DNA of 64,000 nt, taken from positions 62,001 to 126,000 of the forward strand of contig JAJCYI010000139.1 of the NCBI GenBank assembly GCA_029263015.1, in the 5' to 3' direction. The stretch comes from Saprospiraceae bacterium. Its GTDB lineage: Bacteria; Bacteroidota; Bacteroidia; Chitinophagales; Saprospiraceae. The notes below the pieces were generated by a model. The model did not search any database and had not been told where the DNA came from. It saw only the letters and a list, made by a program, of their open reading frames with translations. Positions 8,474 to 16,108 of this stretch are shown one piece after another. The stretch's first letter is position 1. The number at the start of each line of letters is the position of its first letter. The position numbers were made by a program, and so were the translations under genes.

Positions 8474-8974
8474 ATGAAACCAATTTTATTAGATAAAAGT
8501 ACGGGAGTCTCTAAAAGAGCTGTTATTCTAAAAGCTGACCTAAAGGGAATGCCGTTGAGAAAAGACGGTTGGCAATTTACATGGAGAAGTCTTGCAAAAA
8601 CAGAGGGTGCCACATTCTATAAAATTGTTTTAAAGGAAACTTCCAACATAATTGAAGGCATTATTATGCTTACTTTGATGCATGGAGAAATGCTTTATCT
8701 AAACAATATTGAAGTGGCACCGCACAATTATGGAAACCGAGGTAAATATGAACATGTAGCTGGTTGTTTATTGGCGTTTGCTTGTAGGGAGAGCATCGCA
8801 AAAGGAAAAGGCAACTACAAGGGCTTTTTGGTTTTAGATAGTAAAACTGAATTGATTGAGTTGTACGAAACCAAATATGGCGCAACCAGGTCTTTGGGGC
8901 ATACGATGTTTATTGATCCAGAGGCGGGTTTTCTTTTGATGGAGAATTACTTAAATATTTCAACAGATTTATAA
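8474..8974 (+). CDS. GNAT-like acetyltransferase-fold protein, first gene of accessory operon
   Basis: 166 residues from the ATG at 8474; an upstream ATG at 8423 would lie inside the promoter. The middle part reads LYLNNIEVAPHNYGNRGKYE, then HVAGCLLAFACRES (75-106), which looks like strand 4 plus the acetyl-CoA-binding loop and helix 3 of GNAT enzymes. It is followed by KGFLVLDSKTELIELYETKY (about 116-135), then GATRSLGHTMFID, like strand 5/helix 4 with the common '..LYEK.GF' pattern. The pyrophosphate loop is not canonical (NRGKYEHVAG). It lies 12 bases upstream of a HigA-like HTH gene, so a toxin role (compare GNAT toxins TacT/AtaT, which pair with RHH rather than HTH antitoxins) is plausible but unproven. 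Local DNA is AT-rich. Confidence 0.5.
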   Translation: MKPILLDKSTGVSKRAVILKADLKGMPLRKDGWQFTWRSLAKTEGATFYKIVLKETSNIIEGIIMLTLMHGEMLYLNNIEVAPHNYGNRGKYEHVAGCLLAFACRESIAKGKGNYKGFLVLDSKTELIELYETKYGATRSLGHTMFIDPEAGFLLMENYLNISTDL

Positions 8975-8986
8975 AACAACTGAGTT

Positions 8987-9481
8987 ATGTCAAAGGATAA
9001 ATTTGTAAATGAAGGTGGGATAAATGGAATCGGACAAGGCGTGGTCAACACAAATAGTGAGTCGTATAAAGCTGTCCGAAAAATGGTTGCCAAAAAATTT
9101 GTGGCTCAAAGTGAAGAGCAACAAACAAAAGTCAACATTTTGTCCCTGCGCTTTCAAATGGAGGATTTTCTGAATGATGAAAATCCATCAGAAATAATCA
9201 AAGTTGGTTCGTTTTTGAATGAATTGATAAAAGCTACCCAGATTAAAAACAAAGACTTTGCTGAATACATTGGCATTAAACCGTCCAATTTGAGCGCCTT
9301 ATTAAAAGGTAATAGGCGCATTAATATTGAACTCGCCTTGAAACTTAATAGTATCTTTCACATTCATCCCATTCTTTGGCTGCACATTCAAAATAAGAAT
9401 GATTTGTTGGGAATAAGAGAAGATACACGTTCCCAATTTAATAAGTACAGCTTGGATGAATTGTTGGAGAGAAGGGCTTGA
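8987..9481 (+). CDS. HigA-like XRE-family HTH regulator/antitoxin
   Basis: 164 residues. The HTH domain spans about 76-140: FLNELIKATQIKNKDFAEYI, then GIKPSNLSALLKGNRRINIE, then LALKLNSIFHIHPILWLHIQ. This is the HigA/addiction-module antidote pattern, including the 'hp.lWL.lQ' ending of that family. The first 75 residues are extra and of unknown role; in HigA-type antitoxins such extensions often contact the partner. It lies 12 bases after the GNAT-like gene and overlaps the next gene by 26 bases, so translation of all three is likely coupled. It probably represses the operon through the palindrome at 8431-8449. Confidence 0.75.
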   Translation: MSKDKFVNEGGINGIGQGVVNTNSESYKAVRKMVAKKFVAQSEEQQTKVNILSLRFQMEDFLNDENPSEIIKVGSFLNELIKATQIKNKDFAEYIGIKPSNLSALLKGNRRINIELALKLNSIFHIHPILWLHIQNKNDLLGIREDTRSQFNKYSLDELLERRA

Positions 9482-10562
9482 AAAATTTAAATTCAGATAC
9501 CCAAACAACGAAATTACCATTGTGAAACTCTTTTTTCAAATTGTCCTTTTCATCATAATTGCAGGCATCATAATGGTTGCCATCGGAGGCAGCGCAGATT
9601 TTTTGGCTTCCTTTACACGCCACCAATTGACCTCGTTTTTTGGGTTGGGAGAATATAGTTTTTGGACAACCCTACTTTTGGTTTTGGTTTTTTTGGTGGC
9701 AGTTGTGTTGTTGATTCCTTTGGTGTTACTGGTTCGCACGAGGTTTGTACGCCCTGTCGTTTTTATTTCATTCAAAAATGTCCATGAAAAAAAAGCCGTT
9801 GAATTAGAAAAGCAATTGAAAAAAGAAGGATTTGGAGTAGAACGACTGGCCTTTTCCAAAAAATATAAACACGACGAAGTGGTTAGTCAAGTTCGTAAGA
9901 AACTACAAAAATCGCATGTGTTGGTGGCCATTCCAGATGCTGAGGAAGCATCCTTTGTGGATGCAGAATTACTGGCTGCTTCTGCTCTGAAAATACCGAT
10001 CGTACTTCTCCGATATCAAGAAAAACAATCTCAGCCCGGCACACTTTTATTAGGTTACCCCGTTTTTGATTTCCGTTCCATTCAAAATCAGCAGTTCGCT
10101 CCCTTGTTCCGGTTTTTGTTGTTCGCCACCCGCCACCGCAAAGATTTTTTCAATCAAATCAGACGGATATTGAAGCAAATGTTAGACCCTGCCATTTTAT
10201 TGGTGCTCGGCATTCTTGTCGGCATTTTTTTATTGATAAAATTTGGTGCCAGGATGCTGCATCAGTTGCTTTCCAAAGTATTGGATTGGGATGTTGGCAA
10301 TTTTTTGGTGGAAGGCGATGACCTGAACCAGTCTGTGCTAATCATGCTGATTGTTGGATTCGCTGCTTATTCCATCGGGAAAGCCTTTTACACCCTGCGC
10401 GTTGCTCGCCAAGTAGTCGTTACGGGAACAGACAGCTATAAAACTTTCAAAGAGGAATTTTCATTTTTGAAAAAGGACAGGGAAATGATGGCGTGTATTC
10501 AGTTGAATGTGTTGGAGGCTAAGGGGAAGGAGGGATTTAATGATAGCAATCTTAGCTATTAA
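9456..10562 (+). CDS. Membrane-anchored TIR-like domain protein
   Basis: 368 residues if started at ATG 9456; a GTG at 9522 (residue 23) is an alternative. Hydrophobic segments lie at about 24-44, 71-93, 246-264 and 292-310. Between the two pairs, residues about 101-190 look like a TIR domain: PVVFISFKNVHEKKAVELEK (strand A plus helix A), then LKKEGFGVERLAF, then VVSQVRKKLQKSHVLVAIPD, then EEASFVDAELLAASALKIPI, then VLLRY. E171 in VDAELLAAS sits where TIR NADases have the catalytic Glu after the S-x-W/F region. TIR domains act as NAD+-degrading effectors or signal generators in several anti-phage systems. The family call rests on pattern only; a non-enzymatic TIR-like fold is the main alternative. 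It overlaps the HTH gene, arguing for one operon. Confidence 0.55.
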   Translation: MNCWREGLEKFKFRYPNNEITIVKLFFQIVLFIIIAGIIMVAIGGSADFLASFTRHQLTSFFGLGEYSFWTTLLLVLVFLVAVVLLIPLVLLVRTRFVRPVVFISFKNVHEKKAVELEKQLKKEGFGVERLAFSKKYKHDEVVSQVRKKLQKSHVLVAIPDAEEASFVDAELLAASALKIPIVLLRYQEKQSQPGTLLLGYPVFDFRSIQNQQFAPLFRFLLFATRHRKDFFNQIRRILKQMLDPAILLVLGILVGIFLLIKFGARMLHQLLSKVLDWDVGNFLVEGDDLNQSVLIMLIVGFAAYSIGKAFYTLRVARQVVVTGTDSYKTFKEEFSFLKKDREMMACIQLNVLEAKGKEGFNDSNLSY

Positions 10563-10618
10563 ACCATAACCACTCATGGCCGACTAAAACCAGTCTCCAT
10601 CTGCATATTGAAAAAGAA

Positions 10619-11140
10619 TCACTCTCCACACTCCTCCGCCCGCGCTACTTCTCCATCCAAATAGCGCCAGCAATCCCCAAAGATCGAGCAGTAGCAAACC
10701 TCTACACTAGCTCGGGAAGAAAAATCCATAGCAGGAATACTCAGGCTGTCGGGGAGTTCGGCAGCGAGTATTTGCAATCGTTCATTGATGGAGATGACGC
10801 TGTTTTTGGCAGAGGAGATCGAGATGGAGCGGTAATCTTTCTGTCGGAGAAGGTCTCGGATAAATTGTTGATAATCAGTTACATCCTCGCCGTCAAGACG
10901 GAGGTGGACGTCCTTAATGATGGCAGGGCCAGTGCCTTTGTTTTGGATAAAAAACTTAAAGGAGTGGTTGCTGTATTGCACAGATGGCTCGATGTAGGGC
11001 CACACGGCAGCGTATTGTTGGTTTCGGAGGATGATGGATTCATAAACGGAAACAGCCAATGCACAAAAGCTGACAAAAATGGCAACAGCTGTCCAAATAT
11101 TGGAGTTGGGCGACGATGATCGCCTTTTGGAGAATGACAT
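10619..11140 (-). CDS. Small membrane-anchored protein of unknown function
   Basis: 173 residues. One N-terminal membrane segment (about 15-35, SNIWTAVAIFVSFCALAVSV) after a basic serine-rich start, then a soluble domain with short beta strands (FKFFIQNKGTGPAIIKDVHL) and a Cys-rich C terminus (SVEVCYCSIFGDCWRYLDGE). The 'W.YIEPSV....FKFFIQNKGTGPAIIK' pattern is common in bacterial proteins with a single TM helix and an Ig-like domain of unknown role. A TAAATTTG -7 element is at 11164-11171. It converges with the TIR-like gene (57-bp gap) and is probably not part of that operon. Confidence 0.6.
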   Translation of the reverse strand: MSFSKRRSSSPNSNIWTAVAIFVSFCALAVSVYESIILRNQQYAAVWPYIEPSVQYSNHSFKFFIQNKGTGPAIIKDVHLRLDGEDVTDYQQFIRDLLRQKDYRSISISSAKNSVISINERLQILAAELPDSLSIPAMDFSSRASVEVCYCSIFGDCWRYLDGEVARAEECGE

Positions 11141-11163
11141 AAAGTTGGGTGATTTGATTTTGG

Positions 11164-11171
11164 CAAATTTA
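11164..11171 (-). promoter_or_regulatory. Candidate -7 element of the small membrane protein gene
   Basis: Minus strand reads TAAATTTG (TAnnTTTG), 23 bases before the ATG at 11140. Confidence 0.4.
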
Positions 11172-11275
11172 GTGAAAATGGCTTTGGACTGTTCGGTAGT
11201 TTAGCATCTATTTAAAATGCTCGGTAAATCCCCGAATTATAGCACTAAAAACAAAATTCCAAATACCTTCACCTC

Positions 11276-12295
11276 ATGAAAAAAATCCTACTCCTTGGCG
11301 GTACCCGTTTCATCGGTCGGGTTTTGATGGAACAATTGTTAGAAAATGGTGACTATAACATTTCTCTCTTTTCTCGTGGCCAAACCAACGCAGAACTCTA
11401 TCCTGACATCCGCCGCATCACGGGCGACCGCACCACTGACGATGTGCTTAAGATCGCAGAGGAAGATTGGGATGTCATTGTTGATATTTCTTGCTATTTC
11501 CCATTATCGCTGCGGCAGTTGTTGCCTGCATTGGAGGGGAAAGTAGGGCGTTATGTGTTTATTTCCACAGGTTCTGTTTTTGACTTAGATAAACTGCAAA
11601 ACAAGGTGCTGGAGGAAAATATGGTACAGTTGGCATTTACTGAGGAGCAATTGCGGGCAGAGGGCGAGTACGTACATTATGGACAGAAAAAAGCAGCCTG
11701 CGAAGCTATGCTTATGTCTGCCGATTGGTTGGACAAAGTGATACTGCGCCCCTCCATCGTCTATGGCCGCTACGACTATACCGACCGATTTTATTATTGG
11801 CTGCACCGCATTCACACGCAGGAAATGGTGTTGCTCCCAATCGAAGGCACCGAAAGCATAAACCTTACCTATGTAGATGATCTAGCGAATATTATTCGGA
11901 AGGTCCTCGAAATGAAAAAGGCAGAAACAGCTTATAATGTTGCTACATATGATGTAATGCCTTTTAGTCAAAAGCTTGAAAGTATCGCTTTTGCCCTCGG
12001 TAAAGAACCAACCTTTTTGAATGTCTCCAAAGGTTTTGCGGAGACTCAAAATATTGAGGCATTCAAAGATTTACCTATTGTCACCAATTTTGATGGGAGG
12101 CATATCATCCAGTTTTCAACTGCAAAAGTCCGGCGTGATTTTGAAGATTGCCTGACACCATTTAAACAGAGTGTGAAGGAAATGGCTGATTTTTATAATA
12201 AGCACGGTTGGCATGTGCCGACAACAGGAATGTCTTTGGAAAGGGAGCACCAGTTGATAAATGCGATTACTTCACCCGACAACTATCCTGCATAG
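11276..12295 (+). CDS. NAD-dependent epimerase/dehydratase (extended SDR family)
   Basis: 339 residues with an N-terminal Rossmann motif (KKILLLGGTRFIGRVLMEQL, i.e. GGTRFIG), a conserved VDIS segment after strand 4, a STGSVFD strand and the catalytic Tyr-x-x-x-Lys pair in YVHYGQKKAACEAML. The downstream SIVYGRYDYTDRFYYWLHRI segment is like the substrate-binding part of sugar epimerases. The GGTRFIG start is typical of the isoflavone-reductase-like/CSP41-like branch rather than classical GalE. Substrate unknown. It lies 30 bases upstream of xth in the same direction. Confidence 0.8.
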   Translation: MKKILLLGGTRFIGRVLMEQLLENGDYNISLFSRGQTNAELYPDIRRITGDRTTDDVLKIAEEDWDVIVDISCYFPLSLRQLLPALEGKVGRYVFISTGSVFDLDKLQNKVLEENMVQLAFTEEQLRAEGEYVHYGQKKAACEAMLMSADWLDKVILRPSIVYGRYDYTDRFYYWLHRIHTQEMVLLPIEGTESINLTYVDDLANIIRKVLEMKKAETAYNVATYDVMPFSQKLESIAFALGKEPTFLNVSKGFAETQNIEAFKDLPIVTNFDGRHIIQFSTAKVRRDFEDCLTPFKQSVKEMADFYNKHGWHVPTTGMSLEREHQLINAITSPDNYPA

Positions 12296-12325
12296 TTCCT
12301 AAACTTGCGTTTCAAAAAATAAACC

Positions 12326-13096
12326 ATGGCAACTTCTATCATTTCATACAACGTCAACGGCATCCGCGCCGCCATCAGAAAAGGTTTCAATGAGTGGCTG
12401 GCAGATTTGTCGCCCGACGTTATTTGTTTGCAGGAATCAAAAGCCCGTCCTGAGCAGGTGGACTTTTCCACTATTGAGGAAATGGGCTATCACCATCACT
12501 GGGTTTCTGCTGAAAAAAAGGGCTACAGTGGCGTGGTCACCATTTCCAAAAAAGAACCTGATCTTGTCGTTGAAGGCTGTGGCATTGGAAAATACGATAG
12601 CGAAGGCCGCATCATCCGCACTGATTTTGGCGACTGGACATTGCTGAACTGTTATTTCCCCTCTGGCACCAGCGGGGAGGAACGGCAGTCTTTTAAATAT
12701 GGATTCCTTGACGATTTTTTTGAATGGGCTAACGAGCTGAAAACAGAACGCCCGAAGCTCATCATCGTGGGCGATTACAATATTGCCCATTCGGAAATGG
12801 ACATCCACAACCCAAAAGGCAATAAAAAGAATTCTGGGTTTTTACCAGAAGAAAGGGCCTGGATGACCAAATGGTTCGAGAGTGGCTTTACCGATGCTTT
12901 CCGTCACGCCAATCCTGAAAAAGTGGAATATAGTTGGTGGAGCTATCGCTTCAACGCCAGAAAGAACAATAAAGGCTGGCGTATTGATTATCAATCAGTA
13001 ACAGATAATTTAAAGGATAAAATAAAAGAGGTTGGGCATTTGGGCAATGCCGTGCACTCGGACCATTGCCCGGTTAAGATGGTGATAGAGATATAA
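12326..13096 (+). CDS. xth: Exodeoxyribonuclease III (AP endonuclease, ExoIII/Xth family)
   Basis: 256 residues, normal length. Motifs of the exonuclease-endonuclease-phosphatase fold are in order: ISYNVNGIRAAIRKG (metal/DNA-binding Asn9/Asn11 region), DVICLQESK (catalytic Glu37), VGDYNIAHSEMD (Asp-x-Asn), the RIDYQSVTDNL segment and the C-terminal SDHCPVKMVI with the catalytic Asp-His. The enzyme repairs abasic sites and removes 3'-blocking groups. Probably co-transcribed with the epimerase gene upstream. Confidence 0.94.
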   Translation: MATSIISYNVNGIRAAIRKGFNEWLADLSPDVICLQESKARPEQVDFSTIEEMGYHHHWVSAEKKGYSGVVTISKKEPDLVVEGCGIGKYDSEGRIIRTDFGDWTLLNCYFPSGTSGEERQSFKYGFLDDFFEWANELKTERPKLIIVGDYNIAHSEMDIHNPKGNKKNSGFLPEERAWMTKWFESGFTDAFRHANPEKVEYSWWSYRFNARKNNKGWRIDYQSVTDNLKDKIKEVGHLGNAVHSDHCPVKMVIEI

Positions 13097-13162
13097 TACA
13101 CCTTCTTTTTGGCCGTTTTTTTTATTGTGAAATATTTATGCCTCACAAATACAAACGGTAAA

Positions 13163-13786
13163 ATGTATAACTCTAAAAAAGCACATCTGCTTCTATTCCT
13201 TTGTTTGTTTCTTATTGTCAGTCAGGAAGGGTTTTCGCAGTTCAAGGTTCTTCCCATGGTTGGGTTTACCAACAGCATGGTCACCGAAAGCCCAGCCATT
13301 CGGCTAACAGAATACAAATACCCTTCTGATTTTAACAAAAAGGATTTTTCGCTGGGAGTTTCCATTCAAAAATATCTGTCAGAGAAATGGTTGGTCAAGT
13401 CTGAATTTCAGTTCGTACAACTGGGGACAAAAACAGAAGGTGACATCATAGGCTCAGACTATGAACTCCTTGCAATTGAGTTGCAATATCTGAACACGGG
13501 AATTAAGCTGTCTAGAACATTTTGGAAAACAATATTCCTTGATTTTGGAATATATAATAGTTTGCTGTTGAAGCACTACAACGATGCAAATGGCTTTGGT
13601 GGATTCACAAGAAATAGAAGTTCTGGCGTTTTTTCTAAAACTGATTTCGGATTAGTGGGAGGGGCCGGGATTGAGAAATGGAACATTAACCTGGGGGTGA
13701 ATTACTTTCACGGCATAAAAAAAATAAGGGAACAAGACCAGAACCGTTTTTTCCAGATATTCCTCGGGTATTTTTTTCAAATATAG
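13163..13786 (+). CDS. Outer-membrane beta-barrel (porin-family) protein
   Basis: 207 residues from the ATG at 13163, which starts a clear signal peptide (MYNSKKAHLLLFLCLFLIVS, then QEGFSQ); an in-frame ATG at 13109 adds 18 residues before it. The mature protein has alternating strands ending in aromatic residues, for example KWLVKSEFQFVQLGTK, TIFLDFGIYNSLLL, WNINLGVNYFHGIKKI, and ends in FFQIFLGYFFQI, a classic terminal strand with C-terminal aromatic/Ile. This fits the 'PorT/outer membrane protein beta-barrel' group of Bacteroidota, roughly eight strands. Function unknown. Confidence 0.75.
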   Translation: MYNSKKAHLLLFLCLFLIVSQEGFSQFKVLPMVGFTNSMVTESPAIRLTEYKYPSDFNKKDFSLGVSIQKYLSEKWLVKSEFQFVQLGTKTEGDIIGSDYELLAIELQYLNTGIKLSRTFWKTIFLDFGIYNSLLLKHYNDANGFGGFTRNRSSGVFSKTDFGLVGGAGIEKWNINLGVNYFHGIKKIREQDQNRFFQIFLGYFFQI

Positions 13787-13814
13787 AAAGGATGGCCATG
13801 GCGTTCCCCAATAG

Positions 13815-14399
13815 TCAGATATTCAAAAGATGCCCCATCAACTCTTGCTTCGTTTTCAGATAAGAATGATTCTCCTCTTTTGGGTCGATGAGCAGCGGCT
13901 TGCGGCTCACGATTTCAATATCCGAATTTTCGATTGCCTCAATTTTAAGTGGATTATTGGTCAGCAGGTGGATGCGCTTGATGCCTAGATCGTTCATTAT
14001 TTCGACAGCCAGGCCATATTGGCGGGCATCTACTTCAAATCCAAGGTGGGTATTGGCATCGACGGTATTGAGGCCTTGATTCTGTAGGTTATACGCTTTC
14101 AATTTGTTGATGAGGCCAATGCCCCTGCCTTCTTGACGGAGGTAAATGACGGCGCCCCCATGTTCGGCAACCATTTCCAGTGCACTCGTCAATTGTTCAC
14201 CACAGTCGCAGCGGCGGGAATGGAACACATCACCTGTCATGCATTCAGAGTGAATGCGCAGGAGGACAGGTTTGGTCACGTCCATATCTTCGTGTGCCAG
14301 GGCCAGATGCGGAGAAGGTTCGTCAGCCGAATCGGCGTAAGCGAAGATGTTAAAATTTCCCCAATCAGTGGGCAGGTATGCTTCTACTTGTCGTTGCAT
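13815..14399 (-). CDS. ribA: GTP cyclohydrolase II
   Basis: Converts GTP to 2,5-diamino-6-ribosylamino-pyrimidinone phosphate, the first committed step of riboflavin synthesis. 194 residues, so the stand-alone enzyme rather than the RibBA fusion. Zinc ligands are C53, C64 and C66 in SECMTGDVFHSRRCDCGEQL. The GTP-binding and catalytic segments are AVIYLRQEGRGIGLINKLKA and the VDANTHLGFEVDARQYGLAV region, followed by LLTNNPLKIEAI. No FMN riboswitch-like structure was recognised upstream, and no other rib genes are in this window. Confidence 0.95.
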   Translation of the reverse strand: MQRQVEAYLPTDWGNFNIFAYADSADEPSPHLALAHEDMDVTKPVLLRIHSECMTGDVFHSRRCDCGEQLTSALEMVAEHGGAVIYLRQEGRGIGLINKLKAYNLQNQGLNTVDANTHLGFEVDARQYGLAVEIMNDLGIKRIHLLTNNPLKIEAIENSDIEIVSRKPLLIDPKEENHSYLKTKQELMGHLLNI

Positions 14400-14602
14400 T
14401 TTAGGACGCTTGGTTCAATTTTCTTCTGGTCAAAGGATGTGGATTATGGGAACACAAGTGGGAGGAATTAGTTTTCGTTTGCTTGCAAAGGTCGATATTT
14501 ACAGGGAAAATACCTATGTTGTGTGAGAAGTAGTCAGACTGGGCAATTTGCCTTTGTTTACACTATGTTCTGCGAACGCAAGTTTATATTCTATCAATAG
14601 AA

Positions 14603-15304
14603 ATGCAAAATCAATTTCCAAAAATATTGCTGGCCGAGGATGATGAAACGCTCGGATACCTCCTGAAAGAATACCTCTCGACCCAGGGATTTGAGATAGA
14701 TTGGACAAAAGATGGTGCAGATGCGCTCCGCCATTTTAATAAAAGCAATTACGACCTGGCCATTCTTGATGTGATGATGCCTGCTCTCGACGGCTTCACC
14801 GTTGCCGAGCTGATCCGCAACCGACAACCTGCCCTGCCCATTATATTCCTGACGGCCAAATCCATGCACAAAGATGTGGAACGGGGCTTCAAGGCCGGTG
14901 CCGACGATTATATCAAAAAACCTGTCAATGAGGAAGAATTAGTGGCTCGGATTCAAGCTGTTTTGAAACGCTCCACATCCATTTCAAGCTCCCAACAATC
15001 CTTTTCTGTTTTCCAGATCGGCGATTATATTTTTGAAAGTGAAAAATGCTGGTTGCGGCACGGCGAAGACGAGAAGGAATTGACCGAGATGGAATCCAAT
15101 CTTTTGAAATTGCTCTGCGAAAGAAAAGGCAGCCTCGTCCGCCGGGAGCAGGTGCTGGAAAAAATGTGGGGACGCCACGATTTCCTTGCCCGCAAGAGTA
15201 TGGACGTTTTCATTTCCCGCTTGCGCAAATATTTATCAAAAGATGAAAAGATTAAAATTGTGAACGTGCACGGGAGTGGCTTTGTGCTGGAAGTGGAAGG
15301 TTAG
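14603..15304 (+). CDS. OmpR/PhoB-family response regulator (RprY-like)
   Basis: 233 residues. The receiver domain (about 6-120) has the acidic pocket LLAEDDE (D13, D14), phosphoacceptor D56 in YDLAILDVMMP, the LTAKS Thr and the KKP Lys near 105. The C-terminal winged-helix (about 140-230) shows LTEMESNLLKLLCERKGSLV, then RREQVLEKMWG and DVFISRLRKYLSKDEKIKIV, then NVHGSGFVLE. No histidine kinase gene is adjacent, so it is an orphan here or pairs with a kinase elsewhere. Similar to RprY of Bacteroides by pattern. Confidence 0.9.
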   Translation: MQNQFPKILLAEDDETLGYLLKEYLSTQGFEIDWTKDGADALRHFNKSNYDLAILDVMMPALDGFTVAELIRNRQPALPIIFLTAKSMHKDVERGFKAGADDYIKKPVNEEELVARIQAVLKRSTSISSSQQSFSVFQIGDYIFESEKCWLRHGEDEKELTEMESNLLKLLCERKGSLVRREQVLEKMWGRHDFLARKSMDVFISRLRKYLSKDEKIKIVNVHGSGFVLEVEG

Positions 15305-15385
15305 GCATGGGTGACGGTGAGGGATTTAGGGAAAGGGTTGTCGTCATTGTTGACGCAAACTGTCCGAACTGCGGAGATGCAATAG

Positions 15386-15510
15386 AAAGAACTGGACAAA
15401 CGGAAAATCCGTATCCATTACGGCGAGGAGGAATACCTACGTGATGAAAAGATCATTGCAAAAATGAAACTGGCGTGATAGTCATTTCCGATACTTCTAC
15501 TGTATTTGGG
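15386..15510 (+). pseudogene. Remnant of a PIN-type toxin-antitoxin pair
   Basis: Two overlapping fragments. From 15386 to a TGA at 15476-15478 the frame reads KELDKRKIRIHYGEEEYLRD, then EKIIAKMKLA, like the C-terminal end of a small antitoxin; an in-frame TAG (15383-15385) cuts it off. A GTG at 15475 overlaps that stop and begins VIVISDTSTVF, matching the first strand of PIN toxins ('MIVISDTSP'), after which similarity is lost. A GTGA stop/start overlap is normal for toxin-antitoxin operons. The remnant ends where the leftward nuclease-like gene (15528) begins, so the rest was probably deleted when that region was rearranged. The 15305-15385 stretch holds nothing recognisable. Confidence 0.45.
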
Positions 15511-15527
15511 ATACGGGCGAATAAATC

Positions 15528-16106
15528 CTACAAGACCGAGACAACCAAATTTTCACCAAAAGGATTGGTCAATTGATTGGTTTGACTGGCAACAAACACG
15601 TTTCTAGCATCGGCCAACCATACCAACTTTTTTTGCAAAAAATCGCTGAGAATTCCTTTAGTTGCAAATATCTGTTTGCCTTCTGCCCCTTCATGTTTGG
15701 AGTTATCTGTTTCCAGCCACAGTACGCACATGATTTCTTTTTCCAAAAGGTGCCCCCGCAGATTTTCCCAATATTCGGATTCGCTGACTGTTGAAGTTTG
15801 GCTGAGGTGGGAAACGAAAACGATGAAATCTTTCATTTTTTCAGCTACCTCGTTTGCCAAAGGGCTTCCTTCCTTTGATCCCAATCGCTCAAAAATTGAC
15901 TGGTGTTCGCTGGCCGGCCGGTTCTTAAAATTTTTAGCTTCAATCAGCACCAGTTTGTTTTTTGAAAACAGCCCAGCGAAGTCAATACAGCTAAGCCCTT
16001 TTGCAAATTTTTTCACATCAGGATTTTCGTCGAACTGAGTCAAATCCGACCAATTTTCGCTGAAATCAAATTGCAACCCAGAGCTTTTGTCTTGGAATGT
16101 GGTCAC
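15528..16106 (-). CDS. Small PD-(D/E)XK nuclease-like protein, partner of the adjacent ATPase
   Basis: 192 residues. The segment CIDFAGLFSKNKLVLIEAKN has the core of the PD-(D/E)XK fold: Asp42, then 13 residues, then Glu56-Ala-Lys58 at the end of a hydrophobic strand (LVLIEAK). A later MKDFIVFVSHLSQTST strand and IMCVLWLETD strand fit the same alpha/beta fold. Not assignable to a named family. It follows the ATPase gene with only 2 bases between stop and start, so the two are translated together. Inference: the ATPase controls a nuclease or DNA-binding activity of this protein, as in two-gene anti-phage systems. Loss of nuclease activity cannot be excluded. Confidence 0.55.
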   Translation of the reverse strand: MTTFQDKSSGLQFDFSENWSDLTQFDENPDVKKFAKGLSCIDFAGLFSKNKLVLIEAKNFKNRPASEHQSIFERLGSKEGSPLANEVAEKMKDFIVFVSHLSQTSTVSESEYWENLRGHLLEKEIMCVLWLETDNSKHEGAEGKQIFATKGILSDFLQKKLVWLADARNVFVASQTNQLTNPFGENLVVSVL

Positions 16107-16108
16107 GT

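Noticed and set aside
14400-14520. FMN riboswitch upstream of ribA
   Set aside because: No conserved RFN-like segments (AGGG..GGGGTG..) were seen.
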